NCBI GenBank assembly: GCA_001770855.1
Contig: MESE01000029.1
Coordinates: forward strand, 1 to 47,296
DNA from: Burkholderiales bacterium RIFCSPLOWO2_02_FULL_57_36
GTDB lineage: Bacteria; Pseudomonadota; Gammaproteobacteria; Burkholderiales; Burkholderiaceae_D
Direction: 5' to 3'
Length of the DNA stretch: 47,296 bases
Part shown: positions 1-8,185 of the stretch, in pieces
Layout: every line of letters begins with the position of its first letter
Numbering within the stretch: position 1 is the first letter of the stretch
Notes under the pieces: model-generated
Databases searched by the model: none
Seen by the model: the letters and a program-made list of their open reading frames with translations, nothing else
What the model was told of the DNA's origin: nothing
Program-made: the position numbers and the translations under genes

Positions 1-236
1 AAAGCAACCGGGTGTTCTTCCGCATTGAATTGCAGGTGCCTGGGGACGTCCCCGTGCACCAACGCGCCTGTCGTCACCATCTCGGTGTACAGCAGCGCGT
101 GGCGCGTTAGGAGGCGGTGGAAATAACGGCAATGGCGGTCCGTCCAATCCATCATCGGGGCAACACTTAAACGCCACCGCCCCTGAAGATCACCTTTACC
201 AATGAAATCCTCGCCGCTTCCAACTGTCTGATTCAC
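1..236 (-). CDS. dusA: tRNA-dihydrouridine synthase A, N-terminal part (runs off left edge)
   Basis: DusA reduces uridines in the tRNA D-loop using FMN and NADPH. The minus strand reads [20 protein letters not shown], followed by [16 protein letters not shown], which is the conserved DusA N-terminus with the substrate and FMN-binding start of the barrel. Codons upstream of the attL core (161 and above) are phage DNA, so the phage provides a new N-terminus. The reading frame stays open upstream to about 350 without an in-frame ATG. GTG at 236-234 is the most plausible start before the conserved block, but the true start is uncertain. The C-terminal part lies outside the window. The original host start is at 41192. 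Confidence 0.9.
   Translation of the reverse strand, partial: MNQTVGSGEDFIGKGDLQGRWRLSVAPMMDWTDRHCRYFHRLLTRHALLYTEMVTTGALVHGDVPRHLQFNAEEHPVA
145..161. other. attL core in dusA
   Basis: The 17-bp sequence caatccatcatcggggc is repeated exactly at 41092-41108. On the minus strand it encodes the A-P-M-M-D part of DusA. Integration at the dusA 5' end is a known site for a large class of prophages and islands. The integrase gene begins about 155 bp inside. Confidence 0.93.
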
Positions 237-263
237 GCTGATTTGCTCACTTTCAAGCCCATT

Positions 264-313
264 TAGTGCAACGGGTGTAACATCCAGTGCAACAAAACTT
301 TTGATGTTGCACC
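264..313. promoter_or_regulatory. Candidate integrase arm-type sites, left arm
   Basis: Two direct copies of agtgcaac (265-272 and 286-293) and one inverted copy (gttgcac, 306-312) lie between the att core and the integrase start. The same word occurs twice just inside attR (41012-41031). Repeats flanking the core on both sides fit arm-type integrase binding sites, but this is inferred from position and sequence only. Confidence 0.45.
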
Positions 314-316
314 AGC

Positions 317-1381
317 ATGGGGACAATTCTCTCACGCAAGCGTAAAGACGGGACTATCGGCCATACGGCGCTGATCCGCCTCAAGAAGAACGGCAAGATC
401 ATATATTCCGAGACCGAGACCTTTGACCGCAAGCCCGCTGCACAGGCTTGGCTGAAGAAGCGGGAGACCGAGCTGGCCATGCCTGGTGCATTGACCAAGC
501 CAACAGATCCGCTCCTGAAGGATGTGATCAAGCAGTACAACGAGGACAAGCTGCGACCGCACGGCAAGACAAAAGACCAGGTGCTGCGCACCATCAGCAA
601 CTCGGAGCTGGGCGAGCTGAAGTGCTCGGAGGTCACCAGCCAGGCGATCATGAAGTTCGCCCAGTCGATTGATGCCCAGCCGTCAACGCGGGGCAACTAC
701 ATATCGCATTTGGCATCGGTGATGGCGGTGGCCAGGCCAGCGTGGGGTTACCCGCTCGATAAGCAGGCTATGGACGACGCCCGCGTAGTGCTGGACAAGA
801 TGGCGTTGACCGGTAGGTCCCGGCAGCGCACTCGCCGCCCTACACTGGAGGAGCTGGACAAGCTGATGAAGTACTACACGGTGATGGAGCTGAAGCGCCA
901 AGACAGCATCCCAATGACACGGGTCATCCCCTTCGCTATCTTCAGCACGCGCCGCCAGGAAGAAATCACCACCATAGTGGGCAAGGACCTGGACAAGGCC
1001 AATCTGGAGGTAATCGTGCGGGACATGAAAAACCCCGGCGAGAAAATCGGCAACGATGTGGCCACCACGCTCACGCCCGAGGCATTGCAGTTCATTGAGC
1101 TGCAGCCGGCGACTCAGGGCCGGATCTGGCCTCACAACGCCGACTCTATCAGCGCGTCATTCACCCGGGCCTGCGCATTCCTGGGTATTGAGGATCTGCA
1201 CTTCCACGACCTACGCCATGACGGCATCAGCCGCCTGTTTGAGATGGGTTGGAGCATCCCCCGCGTTGCCTGCGTGTCTGGTCACCGGTCGTGGACCAGC
1301 CTGAAGCGGTACACACACCTGCGGCAAGTAGGGGACAAGTATCAGGACTGGAAATGGCTTCCCAAGATGGCGAATCTGTGA
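317..1381 (+). CDS. int: Tyrosine-type site-specific integrase
   Basis: This 354-residue protein catalyses phage integration and excision at dusA. Catalytic residues of the tyrosine recombinase family are visible: Arg in STRRQEEI (R212/R213), H297-x-x-R300 in HFHDLRH, H323 in SGHRSW and the nucleophile Y332 in LKRYTHLR. The N-terminal 160 residues form the usual AP2/SAM-like DNA-binding part. It is the first gene inside attL and points into the prophage, the normal arrangement for dusA-integrating elements. No linked excisionase was recognised next to it. Confidence 0.97.
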   Translation: MGTILSRKRKDGTIGHTALIRLKKNGKIIYSETETFDRKPAAQAWLKKRETELAMPGALTKPTDPLLKDVIKQYNEDKLRPHGKTKDQVLRTISNSELGELKCSEVTSQAIMKFAQSIDAQPSTRGNYISHLASVMAVARPAWGYPLDKQAMDDARVVLDKMALTGRSRQRTRRPTLEELDKLMKYYTVMELKRQDSIPMTRVIPFAIFSTRRQEEITTIVGKDLDKANLEVIVRDMKNPGEKIGNDVATTLTPEALQFIELQPATQGRIWPHNADSISASFTRACAFLGIEDLHFHDLRHDGISRLFEMGWSIPRVACVSGHRSWTSLKRYTHLRQVGDKYQDWKWLPKMANL

Positions 1382-1512
1382 AATTCTGTGGATAACCCGT
1401 GCCAACCGGTGGACAAACTGTGTGCACTGTATGAATAACCAGAAAACACTACCAGCAGGGTCTTGCGGTGCCAACAAACACCATATATAGTGCCGCCAGT
1501 TACAAATGCAAA

Positions 1513-1536
1513 AGGCCAAGGTTGCACCCTTGGCCT
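1513..1536. terminator. Hairpin between integrase and next small gene
   Basis: A perfect 9-bp inverted repeat (aggccaagg / ccttggcct) with a 6-base loop. A short T-rich stretch follows only on the minus strand, so it could end leftward transcription. The rest of 1382-1664 shows no convincing gene. Confidence 0.45.
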
Positions 1537-1664
1537 AAGCACCCCCAACACCATTGGCCGGGGGGAAACTCACTGTGACGTGAAGCTTTGTATCTTGCCA
1601 CGAAAATGGCAAAAACGGCCAATGGAAAACCCTAAACCCGCATGTCGGGAGATTGGAAATTACC

Positions 1665-1817
1665 GTGGCAATTAAGAAAATCGATTTTTTCCGCGATTCA
1701 GGTACAGGCAAGTTTGTGACTGAGAAATACGCAGATAGTCACAAACGAACTACCGAACATGAAGTTCGCAAGGTTGTAGTGCAAACCCCTAAATCAACGG
1801 ACACTAAGAAGAAGTAA
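1665..1817 (+). CDS. Small hypothetical protein, RDSGTGKFV-type
   Basis: A 50-residue ORF starting with GTG at 1665, preceded by gggaga about a dozen bases upstream. The product contains FRDSGTGKFVTEKYADSHKR followed by TTEHEV, then a lysine-rich tail ending in TKKK. This resembles a family of very short proteins with an R-D/S-x-x-T/D-G-x-F-V motif that is common in phages and genomes; their function is unknown. A strong hairpin follows at once, supporting an independent small transcript. Confidence 0.7.
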   Translation: MAIKKIDFFRDSGTGKFVTEKYADSHKRTTEHEVRKVVVQTPKSTDTKKK

Positions 1818-1826
1818 GCAAGAAAG

Positions 1827-1860
1827 GCCCACCGAACCATGACAATGCGGTCCGGTGGGC
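1827..1860. terminator. Probable terminator between convergent genes
   Basis: The 8-bp inverted repeat gcccaccg / cggtgggc lies between the plus-strand small gene and the converging minus-strand gene at 1868. It could serve both directions. The T-run is weak. Confidence 0.6.
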
Positions 1861-1867
1861 TGTCATT

Positions 1868-2041
1868 TCAACTGCGCCGGCCGTACGCCTGGCCAGCTTC
1901 ATACGCCGCTTTCAGCGCGGCCTCAATCGACCACACAGCCAGATCATGAAAATCCAAGCTGTCTGATTTGCGCTCATTCAGCGTTTCGAGACCGAGGTGT
2001 TTTCGGGCGATTTGCTCCAGGATGTTGGCTTCGGTAGTCAT
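1868..2041 (-). CDS. DUF6900-like small protein
   Basis: A 57-residue protein. Its pattern ILEQIARKHLGLETL, then SDSLDFHDLAVWSIEAALKA and AYEAG, matches what I know as the DUF6900 family, a small alpha-helical protein of unknown function found on phages and plasmids. The start overlaps the stop of the upstream 65-residue gene (ATGA at 2041-2038), so the two are probably translated together. It is the last gene of the leftward late strand. Confidence 0.78.
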   Translation of the reverse strand: MTTEANILEQIARKHLGLETLNERKSDSLDFHDLAVWSIEAALKAAYEAGQAYGRRS

Positions 2042-2235
2042 TTTCCAAAATACTCCAAAATCTCCTGCAGCCGATCCTCAACAGCACTCAAGTCACCAGT
2101 GAACGCCCAATTTTCGGGCTGGCCAGCGATCTTTTTTGCATGTGCTTCAAGCGCCGTGCCGATGGATGCCAATAGTGCTTTTGCGCGGACTTGGCGGGCT
2201 GCGTAGTCGCGTTGGGCGGGAGTAGGTGTTTTCAT
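2038..2235 (-). CDS. Hypothetical small helical protein
   Basis: 65 residues starting at ATG 2235 (MKTPTPAQRDYAARQVRAKA). It is rich in alanine and charged residues, with no membrane segment or signal, and is likely a helical bundle. The stop overlaps the next start by four bases. Longer in-frame extensions upstream look non-coding. Function unknown. Confidence 0.65.
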   Translation of the reverse strand: MKTPTPAQRDYAARQVRAKALLASIGTALEAHAKKIAGQPENWAFTGDLSAVEDRLQEILEYFGK

Positions 2236-2333
2236 GGTTTGCCGGGGTAAATTGCTTGTGGTGCCACCAGTACCGCTCTGGTGGCCACGGAAGTCAACGC
2301 CGGGCGCGAGTATCCCCACGCCGTGGTCTGACA

Positions 2334-3119
2334 TCAAAACAGTCCAACGGGCTGGCTGGCCACATCCCAACTGCTGATGATCAGCTCGATGCGATCAACG
2401 CCCTGCCCGCCTCCCACCGTGTACTTGATCGGCACCTCCTCGGTGTGAAAGCCCGCAAAGCAGCGGCGAATGTCCGGGTGGTCGTTGATGCTCAGCATGG
2501 CCTTGCCTTTCATCTTGCGCATGATCTCGGCCATGGCTTCGTATTCGGCCCAGGGGAACGGCACGCCGTAACCTTCAACCTCCCAATACGGCGGGTCCAT
2601 GTACATGAAGCTGTGCGGACGGTCGTACCGACGTATGCACTCTTTCCAGTCCAGGCGCTCGATGTAGGCGCTGGCCAGGCGCAAGTGGGCCATGCTCAGT
2701 GACTCCTCGATGCGCAGCAAATTGACCGCAGGGGCCGTGGTGGCCGTGCCCCAGGTCTGCCCCTGCACGCGACCGCCAAAGGCCTGGTGCTGAAGGTAGT
2801 AAAAACGGGCGGCCCGCTGTATGTCTGTCAGGGTCTCGCTGGGCGTAATTTGCGTCCACTTGAAGATCTCGCGACTGCTGAGTGCCCACTTGAATTGGCG
2901 CACGAACTCTTCCAAATGGTTTTGGACCACGCGGTAGAGGTTGACGACGTCGCCATTGACGTCGTTGATGACTTCAACTTCAGCCGGTTGACGTAAAAAG
3001 TAAAGGGCCGCGCCGCCTGCAAACACCTCGACGTAGCAAGTGTGCCGTGGAAAGCGCGGGATGATGATGTCGGCCAGACGGCGTTTGCCGCCGAGCCAAG
3101 GAATGATGGGAGATGCCAT
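2334..3119 (-). CDS. Adenine-specific DNA methyltransferase (Dam/D12 class)
   Basis: A 261-residue N6-adenine methyltransferase. Near the N-terminus IPWLGGKRRLADII and YVEVFAGGAALYF form the SAM-binding motifs. MYMDPPYW is the catalytic DPPY motif, and a D12-class target-recognition segment lies between them. Phage-borne orphan Dam enzymes protect phage DNA from host restriction or time replication. No cognate restriction gene is near, so it is called an orphan. ATG at 3119 was chosen because the conserved domain begins right there; the open frame continues upstream to 3236 with unlikely sequence. Confidence 0.93.
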   Translation of the reverse strand: MASPIIPWLGGKRRLADIIIPRFPRHTCYVEVFAGGAALYFLRQPAEVEVINDVNGDVVNLYRVVQNHLEEFVRQFKWALSSREIFKWTQITPSETLTDIQRAARFYYLQHQAFGGRVQGQTWGTATTAPAVNLLRIEESLSMAHLRLASAYIERLDWKECIRRYDRPHSFMYMDPPYWEVEGYGVPFPWAEYEAMAEIMRKMKGKAMLSINDHPDIRRCFAGFHTEEVPIKYTVGGGQGVDRIELIISSWDVASQPVGLF

Positions 3120-3252
3120 GGTTGTGAGTAGGTCCAGTGGGGTTGTTACACTTGGCCCGCCTCCCGGGAGGTGGCAGGGCCTTGGCTGGCTCACGGCTAG
3201 ATCGTGGATTGGCGGCTGGTTTGGGTGTTGACGCACCCAGGCCGGTCGCTCT

Positions 3253-3275
3253 GTCTTTACACCTGGTGTAAAGAC
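3253..3275. promoter_or_regulatory. Perfect inverted repeat upstream of methylase
   Basis: Arms gtctttacac and gtgtaaagac are separated by three bases. It lies between the spanin stop and the methylase. There is no T-run, so an operator or mRNA hairpin is as likely as a terminator. A related but shorter dyad (gtgttaca / tgtaacac) lies behind the CI-like gene at 29607-29625. Confidence 0.5.
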
Positions 3276-3282
3276 GGGAAAT

Positions 3283-3819
3283 TCAGTTCTGCGCTCTTAC
3301 TGTGTAGACGTCTGCACGGCAGCTGATGTAGGCGTCGTTGATGTCGTCGGCTTCCCGGATTCGCGCTCGAAGTAATTCAGAAAACTCTGCTGAAAGTAGC
3401 CCACCGGTTTCGGTAGGGTCTGCTGGACGATCACCGGAGGCGGCGGGATCTGCACCCGGGGTGCTACTACCACCGCCCCCACATCGAGCGGCGTGGGGGT
3501 CGCGCAGCCGCCCAGCAGGGTCAGCAGCACGGCGAAGGCGATCAGACAGGTCAACGACAGTTTTTTCATTTTTGGCATCCTTGATGTTTTGGGTGTTTGT
3601 GATGTCCTGCAAGGCCTGTTCGGCCTTACGGGTTTCCTGGATCTCGCTGGCCAACGTTTCCGCCGCCTCGCGCTTGACCTTCTCGATTGCGGCCAGGTCT
3701 TCGGCCTTGGCCCGGTCGTAGCCGCGCCCCTCGACGTATTGCTCGGAAAAATACAGCCCTGCGAGCAGCGCCAGCACGGCGGCAATGCCGGCGGCTATTT
3801 TGATGAGGCCTTCTGTCAT
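3283..3819 (-). CDS. Rz: i-spanin (Rz-like)
   Basis: A 178-residue inner-membrane spanin subunit. One N-terminal membrane segment (about residues 6-25, IKIAAGIAAVLALLAGLYF) is followed by a long charged coiled-coil (about 35-95), the standard Rz layout. It pairs with the outer-membrane lipoprotein encoded within it to fuse the membranes at the end of lysis. Its start overlaps the endolysin stop (ATGA at 3819-3816), giving the classical endolysin-Rz/Rz1 cassette. Confidence 0.88.
   Translation of the reverse strand: MTEGLIKIAAGIAAVLALLAGLYFSEQYVEGRGYDRAKAEDLAAIEKVKREAAETLASEIQETRKAEQALQDITNTQNIKDAKNEKTVVDLSDRLRRAADPAGRLRDPHAARCGGGGSSTPGADPAASGDRPADPTETGGLLSAEFSELLRARIREADDINDAYISCRADVYTVRAQN
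3297..3569 (-). CDS. Rz1: o-spanin lipoprotein nested in Rz (Rz1-like)
   Basis: A 90-residue lipoprotein read in another frame entirely inside the Rz gene. The signal peptide MKKLSLTCLIAFAVLLTLL ends in the lipobox LLGGC (Cys22), followed by a proline-rich segment (IPPPPVI) typical of Rz1. The sequence AAGGA lies at a good distance before ATG 3569; a start three codons earlier (3578) is possible. The fully embedded arrangement matches lambda Rz/Rz1. Confidence 0.88.
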   Translation of the reverse strand: MKKLSLTCLIAFAVLLTLLGGCATPTPLDVGAVVVAPRVQIPPPPVIVQQTLPKPVGYFQQSFLNYFERESGKPTTSTTPTSAAVQTSTQ

Positions 3820-4430
3820 GCCAATGCCTCCCCTGCCAGATCTGTCAAGTGCTCGCGATCAGCCAAGCCGATCAGCCCACCGTTCACGCGCCTGGTAACC
3901 TTTTCCGGGTCACCCAGCATGCTGTCGGGGATGCGGTCTTCCCACCAGTGGATGCAGGCCTCCAGCGCAAAGTGCGGCTGCTCCAACAATTCGGGGCTGT
4001 TGACCAGGTCTTGTCCCATCAGCACGCCCACATGGCCATAGTTGTCTTTGCCGGTCAGCCCGATCGGTGTGCGGGCGCGATACCGCCAACCATCGCCGGG
4101 CGCGGTGTTGCCCATGCGACCACCATAGACGCAGTTGGCCAGCGCTTCAGGGTTGCGGGCATAGGGTCGGGCATCGGCTAGCGCGGGGAAGCGCGTGGGC
4201 CACACCTGGCACAGACGCTCGGCGCTGTAGTTCATGTTTTCGGTCAGGGCCTGCAGGCGGTCGCTTTCGTGCAGGATTTGGCCGAGGAAGTCATCCAGCT
4301 CGGTATCGCCTTGGCTGAAACTCCGAGCAGTGATGACGTCGGCAAAGACGCCAGACCAGATGGCTGCGACGGTCGGCTTGACCTCGCAGCGCATCAGTAT
4401 TGCGTACCAGGTGGCGGGGGTGCGGTTCAT
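3816..4430 (-). CDS. GH19-type endolysin
   Basis: A 204-residue cell-wall hydrolase of the chitinase/lysozyme GH19 family. Visible hallmarks are FLGQILHESDRL with the presumed catalytic Glu55, a second acidic residue at LTENM (Glu64), NYSAERL, and the block YGGRMGNTAPGDGWRYRART followed by PIGLTGKDNY. No signal peptide is present, so release depends on a holin, probably one of the small membrane proteins upstream. It is followed by Rz/Rz1. Confidence 0.93.
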   Translation of the reverse strand: MNRTPATWYAILMRCEVKPTVAAIWSGVFADVITARSFSQGDTELDDFLGQILHESDRLQALTENMNYSAERLCQVWPTRFPALADARPYARNPEALANCVYGGRMGNTAPGDGWRYRARTPIGLTGKDNYGHVGVLMGQDLVNSPELLEQPHFALEACIHWWEDRIPDSMLGDPEKVTRRVNGGLIGLADREHLTDLAGEALA

Positions 4431-4453
4431 TGAAATTCCTTTAAATAGTGGCG

Positions 4454-4479
4454 AAAAAAAACCCGCTCAAAGGCGGGTT
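4454..4479 (-). terminator. Rho-independent terminator (leftward)
   Basis: On the minus strand the stem acccgc / gcgggt is followed by an uninterrupted run of eight T. It lies between the membrane-protein genes and the endolysin, so late transcripts probably read through it by antitermination or the lysis genes have partly separate expression. Confidence 0.75.
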
Positions 4480-4511
4480 CGTGAATGGAAGTCGTGGTGC
4501 CGAATTTTTGG

Positions 4512-4829
4512 TCAGCCCTCCTTTACTCGTGTCCGAATGATGAGCACAGCAAAGCCCAGCAGCACACACACCTCCGCCAGCGACGGACTGAGGTGAGCGA
4601 TGATTTGGCTCGACTTGGCTCCTATCCCCAGCGGCTGTAAAAATGGGCCAATGAGGGCACCGCCCGCGCCCATGGCCAAGAGCAGCCACGCCAAAGCCTT
4701 GAGGCCATCGACCAGGCGCACGCGGGGAGATAGGCCCGGTGCAAAGGGTGCTGTGCGCTCCAACTTATTGAGGGCTTCGGCCATGACGATGAACGCCGCA
4801 ATGCTGTGGATGATTTGCATTGCGGTCAT
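4512..4829 (-). CDS. Small membrane protein, holin candidate
   Basis: 105 residues with hydrophobic stretches at about 5-17, 42-62 and 83-98, ending in a charged tail (RTRVKEG). It lies directly upstream of the endolysin with only a terminator between. Size, membrane segments and position fit a class I holin, but no family motif was recognised. Overlaps the upstream membrane gene by four bases. Confidence 0.62.
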   Translation of the reverse strand: MTAMQIIHSIAAFIVMAEALNKLERTAPFAPGLSPRVRLVDGLKALAWLLLAMGAGGALIGPFLQPLGIGAKSSQIIAHLSPSLAEVCVLLGFAVLIIRTRVKEG

Positions 4830-5236
4830 GGCTTGGCCTCCAGTCCTGTGCTGCCCGGTGGCGGGGCCAAGCGGCGAATCACAAAATTGAGCACCTGTTG
4901 CGCACCGCCACCCACCGCACAGGCACAGCTAAGCAGCAATGAATCTGGCACATTGGACAGGAGCAGTACCAGCGGCGTGAGGTACCCAGCTGTAATCGCG
5001 CTGGCCATGGCGACCATCATGCGGCGCACCGTTGTGCGCATGAGGTGGAGCCAAGTGTCGGTGTCGCCGGGAACAGTGTTGAGCAGAATGATGCCCACAA
5101 GCGAGCCCAATAGCCCGGCAATGAGCACATCTGCGCGTAGGCCCAGCGGCACACCAAATAGCGTGAGCATTGGCAGAGTCAGGCCGGATGCGGCCAAGGT
5201 GGCAACGGCCACGGTGGTGGAAGTTGGCTCAGGCAT
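4826..5236 (-). CDS. Membrane protein, holin or antiholin candidate
   Basis: 136 residues from ATG 5236 (MPEPTSTTVAVATLAASGLT) with three to four hydrophobic segments. The opening looks like holin families annotated as phage holin or HP1-type, but this is a resemblance only. It is the second of several membrane genes stacked before the endolysin. ATGA overlap with the following gene. Confidence 0.65.
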   Translation of the reverse strand: MPEPTSTTVAVATLAASGLTLPMLTLFGVPLGLRADVLIAGLLGSLVGIILLNTVPGDTDTWLHLMRTTVRRMMVAMASAITAGYLTPLVLLLSNVPDSLLLSCACAVGGGAQQVLNFVIRRLAPPPGSTGLEAKP

Positions 5237-5522
5237 CAGCACCTCCGCTGAATAGCACCCGTGCATTGCTCACAACAACCCAGGCGTAAGCCGCAGCGCA
5301 GAGGCCCAGCAATTCCACTGGAAATCCAGGTCCGTACACCAGCAGACCGGCGATAAATGCGCCCTTGACAAGCACCATGCCTGGCACAAGGCCAATGGCA
5401 TCAAACAGGCGCCGGAGCACCGGGTTTGCCTCTGCGCCCTTGCCAGAAGTGATGCACATGTAGGTTGTCACGATGTCGCCCACTTGCAGGGCGGCGATGA
5501 TGTAGATCAGAATTTGAACCAT
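5229..5522 (-). CDS. DUF5658-like membrane protein
   Basis: 97 residues from ATG 5522 with three membrane segments. The opening MVQILIYIIAALQVGDIVTT, then GKGAEANPVLRRLF, resembles small DUF5658-type proteins (a T-x-x-x GxxEANP motif). Function unknown; position in the lysis cluster suggests a membrane role at lysis. Overlaps both neighbours by a few bases. Confidence 0.65.
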   Translation of the reverse strand: MVQILIYIIAALQVGDIVTTYMCITSGKGAEANPVLRRLFDAIGLVPGMVLVKGAFIAGLLVYGPGFPVELLGLCAAAYAWVVVSNARVLFSGGADA

Positions 5523-5620
5523 GCGTAGACTCCGGTTGGGATGCCAAGTACCAAGAAAATGATGATGGCGTTGATCACGTCCTCGCGGATCTCTGCGGGT
5601 GTGCGTTTGTATGTTTTCAT
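5507..5620 (-). CDS. Tiny membrane protein (37 aa)
   Basis: Starts at ATG 5620, overlapping the tail-fibre stop (ATGA), and overlaps the next gene by 16 bases. The product is a basic N-terminus (MKTYKRTPAEIRED) followed by one membrane segment (VINAIIIFLVLGIPTGVYAW). Tight coupling on both sides argues that it is translated. Function unknown. Confidence 0.6.
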   Translation of the reverse strand: MKTYKRTPAEIREDVINAIIIFLVLGIPTGVYAWFKF

Positions 5621-7266
5621 GCTGCAGCCTCCAGGGCTGTAACACGCTCTGCCAAGGCTTCGATAATGCCTTGCTGCTCTTGCAGCGCTTTAATCAACAT
5701 GGGCACAAAGATGCTGTACTTCACAGACTTTGTTGTTTCGCCCGTGGCTTTGCGCTCAAACTTGGCAGGCACCTCAACGACTTCCTCAACGGCTTCCATG
5801 ATGGGTACACGGTGGGTTGCCTGCCGGTATTCAGCGGGCTTGAATGGTGTTATGACTTCACCATCTTCGTCCAGCACCTCGGGCTGCTCCGCTACTACCT
5901 GCTCCATGACTGGCATGCCCGTTTCGTCAAACAGCGGGTGGTCCTCAAAAAGGGGCACTGCCTCCATCGTAGTGATGGGCAGCTTGCGCCACTGTCCGTC
6001 CACCAGAGTAGTCTCATAGCGCACCGATTCGCGCAGTTCTGTCTTTTGCCGCTGGGTAACCCGCACTTCTGTGCGTGCGGGCTCAACCTCAACGTCGATG
6101 CAGTCTGGTGTTTCTTCAATCAGCCCCGGCGAGATTTCCTCCAGCTCTTGCGCGATTACGCCGATCTGCTTATGCGTCGGGTCCGTCTTGAGGTTGTAAT
6201 TGACGATGCGGACCTTCAGCAACTTGGCGAGCTTTGGTGTCGCGTCAGTGATGTTTTCTTTGAGTTTTATGTCTGAAATAGCGCCGTATGAATTGTTTGT
6301 GTTGACTACGTTGCCGTTGCCCTGCACGATGTATCGCACATATGACCCGCCGTCGTCAGCCCCCACAAAAAACGAATCACCGACCCCGCCTGAGACATTG
6401 GTGAGTTGTACCCTCAACCCTTTGGGCGCACTGGCGGAGGTGTTGTTGATAATCGTAGCGAAGCCATTGGCTGCGTCTTTGTTAATTGTGTGTGTGGCTC
6501 CACTCGTCACCCCCACCAGCAGGTTGCCATCAGATGTAAACCGGGCGACAGGCGTGGTAAAGGTTGTGCCGCCTTGCGTTGTGCTTGGGATAATATCGAA
6601 TGACCCTTCTGTCAATAGATCGCATCCAATGGTCCAATTTCGCGTAACGCTGAATGACCGGCTTGTCATAAATCGTTGCATTGTTCCCGCCCCAGAGTGC
6701 AGGGTAAGTACATCGCTGATGCCGCTACCGGGGGTGCCCAAGGTACCCCTATCCGTCGCGGTCAGCGCCCCAGTGACCGCGAGACCGGTGGGTGAGAGCG
6801 TCGCAAGCGTATTCCATGCCACAGGCGCGCCTGCCGTGCCGGGTGCGGCGTACTTAAATGCGTAGCCCCCCGTCCCGGTGTCGAAAAAAACTTGACCAGC
6901 GGCTTGGGCGATATCGTAAGTTGGCACGTCAGAGCCGATAACAGAATTGACGTTCCAGCCAAGGTACGAAAACCCATTCAGATTCCCGATGCCGAAGGAG
7001 ATTTTTTGATTCGCTGCGTTGTAGCGGGCACTGCTTGCGGAGCCGCCCAGGTTTGGTGCAACAGCACTCATCGTCGTAAACGATGCCTCTCTTGGGGTTG
7101 CCTGCCCGATTGGCGTGTTGTCCAGCCCGAGCAAAACACTCAGGATTCCAAGCGCGTTGAATTCGTTCTGCAGCGTGACAAGTGCGGCATTCCAGGCATC
7201 GGCGCGGGCTGCAAAAGATGCCGAATCGGCGCGACTGGGTGGGGCGGGTAGTGGGGTTAATAGCAT
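5617..7266 (-). CDS. Tail fibre/spike protein with S74 intramolecular chaperone
   Basis: A 549-residue protein. The central part is repetitive, Gly/Thr/Ser-rich beta structure. The C-terminal part has the peptidase S74 self-cleaving chaperone: SDIKLKENITD places Ser331 and Lys336 five residues apart, as in endosialidase tailspikes, followed by IGVIAQELEEISPGL and a coiled-coil end (ALAERVTALEAAA). The chaperone trimerises the fibre and is then released. It is probably the host-recognition protein. It shows no DGR variable repeat. Confidence 0.88.
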   Translation of the reverse strand: MLLTPLPAPPSRADSASFAARADAWNAALVTLQNEFNALGILSVLLGLDNTPIGQATPREASFTTMSAVAPNLGGSASSARYNAANQKISFGIGNLNGFSYLGWNVNSVIGSDVPTYDIAQAAGQVFFDTGTGGYAFKYAAPGTAGAPVAWNTLATLSPTGLAVTGALTATDRGTLGTPGSGISDVLTLHSGAGTMQRFMTSRSFSVTRNWTIGCDLLTEGSFDIIPSTTQGGTTFTTPVARFTSDGNLLVGVTSGATHTINKDAANGFATIINNTSASAPKGLRVQLTNVSGGVGDSFFVGADDGGSYVRYIVQGNGNVVNTNNSYGAISDIKLKENITDATPKLAKLLKVRIVNYNLKTDPTHKQIGVIAQELEEISPGLIEETPDCIDVEVEPARTEVRVTQRQKTELRESVRYETTLVDGQWRKLPITTMEAVPLFEDHPLFDETGMPVMEQVVAEQPEVLDEDGEVITPFKPAEYRQATHRVPIMEAVEEVVEVPAKFERKATGETTKSVKYSIFVPMLIKALQEQQGIIEALAERVTALEAAA

Positions 7267-7294
7267 GGTGTTTGTGGGTCCGTGGGTGAATAAA

Positions 7295-8185
7295 TCAGGT
7301 CAAGCCTTCGACTTCCAGGCTGCAATAGCTCTGTGCCGGGTAGGCCACGTCAATCGAAAAATCGCGGTAAAAACCGAACATGGTTAAGGGCTCGAACCCT
7401 GCTGAGTCGGTGCCGAGCCACGCGCAGGGCGTGGCGCGCAGGTCCGCCAAAACGCGTTGCACCTTGTTGAGTTGGCTGTTGGGCAGCATCAGGGAGGCGC
7501 TCATGCGTTTGCTGTAGGCGCGCCTCACAAACGTGGTGACACCCAGGGCATCGGTGTCCTTGCGGCTGTAGTCTGTGATGCTCGCCGTGGCGCCGTATTG
7601 CGTGTCGCCCAGCACGTACACCGTACCGGCGATCAGGATGCCGCACTTGGCCGTGCCACCGCTGCCCACTTCCACGGTGATGTGGGCATCTCCGTAGGGG
7701 GGGAGATCGGTCAGCACCACGTCCGCAAGCTGCACCGAGGACTCGAAATAGTACTGGTACCAGTCCGCAATGATGGTGCCGTCCAGATCCTTGGTGTAGG
7801 TGTAGACCACCGGGCCACTCAGACCGTCGCGCACAGTCACGGCAAGCGTGGCCCCCTCAAGACCGAACACGGCCAGACTGTTGACGTAGCCCGGTTTGAT
7901 GACCACGGTGAGCGCCGTGGCCTGCGCCGACTGGGTGCTGATCTTTTCGTCAAACATCGCCCACTTGTTGGTGGGTCCAACATCAATCCAGTACAGCGGG
8001 CTACTGGCGGGCGGGTGGTTGGTGTTGGGGTCCACGATGCACTGGTAAATGCGCCCTGCAGCGGCCAATATCACGCGGTCGTTGAGCGCATAGGTGGTGA
8101 CACTGCTCCACTCGCTATGGGCCTCTGTGGCGGTGCTGCTCACCAGGTTGGCGCTGGTGATGGGGGTGGGTTTGACGACTTTCAT
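7295..8185 (-). CDS. Tail protein between tape measure and fibre
   Basis: 296 residues. The part around WSSVTTYALNDRVILAAAGR and IYQCIVDPNTNHPPASSP looks like a small carbohydrate-binding (CBM5/12-like) module often found in baseplate or tail-tip proteins; the remainder is beta-rich. Its ATG overlaps the tape-measure stop region (8185/8182). Likely part of the tail tip; exact role unknown. Confidence 0.7.
   Translation of the reverse strand: MKVVKPTPITSANLVSSTATEAHSEWSSVTTYALNDRVILAAAGRIYQCIVDPNTNHPPASSPLYWIDVGPTNKWAMFDEKISTQSAQATALTVVIKPGYVNSLAVFGLEGATLAVTVRDGLSGPVVYTYTKDLDGTIIADWYQYYFESSVQLADVVLTDLPPYGDAHITVEVGSGGTAKCGILIAGTVYVLGDTQYGATASITDYSRKDTDALGVTTFVRRAYSKRMSASLMLPNSQLNKVQRVLADLRATPCAWLGTDSAGFEPLTMFGFYRDFSIDVAYPAQSYCSLEVEGLT

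Noticed and set aside
5617..7266. Tail fibre as a third DGR target
   Set aside because: No sequence in this gene matches the template repeat or its conserved 3' end.
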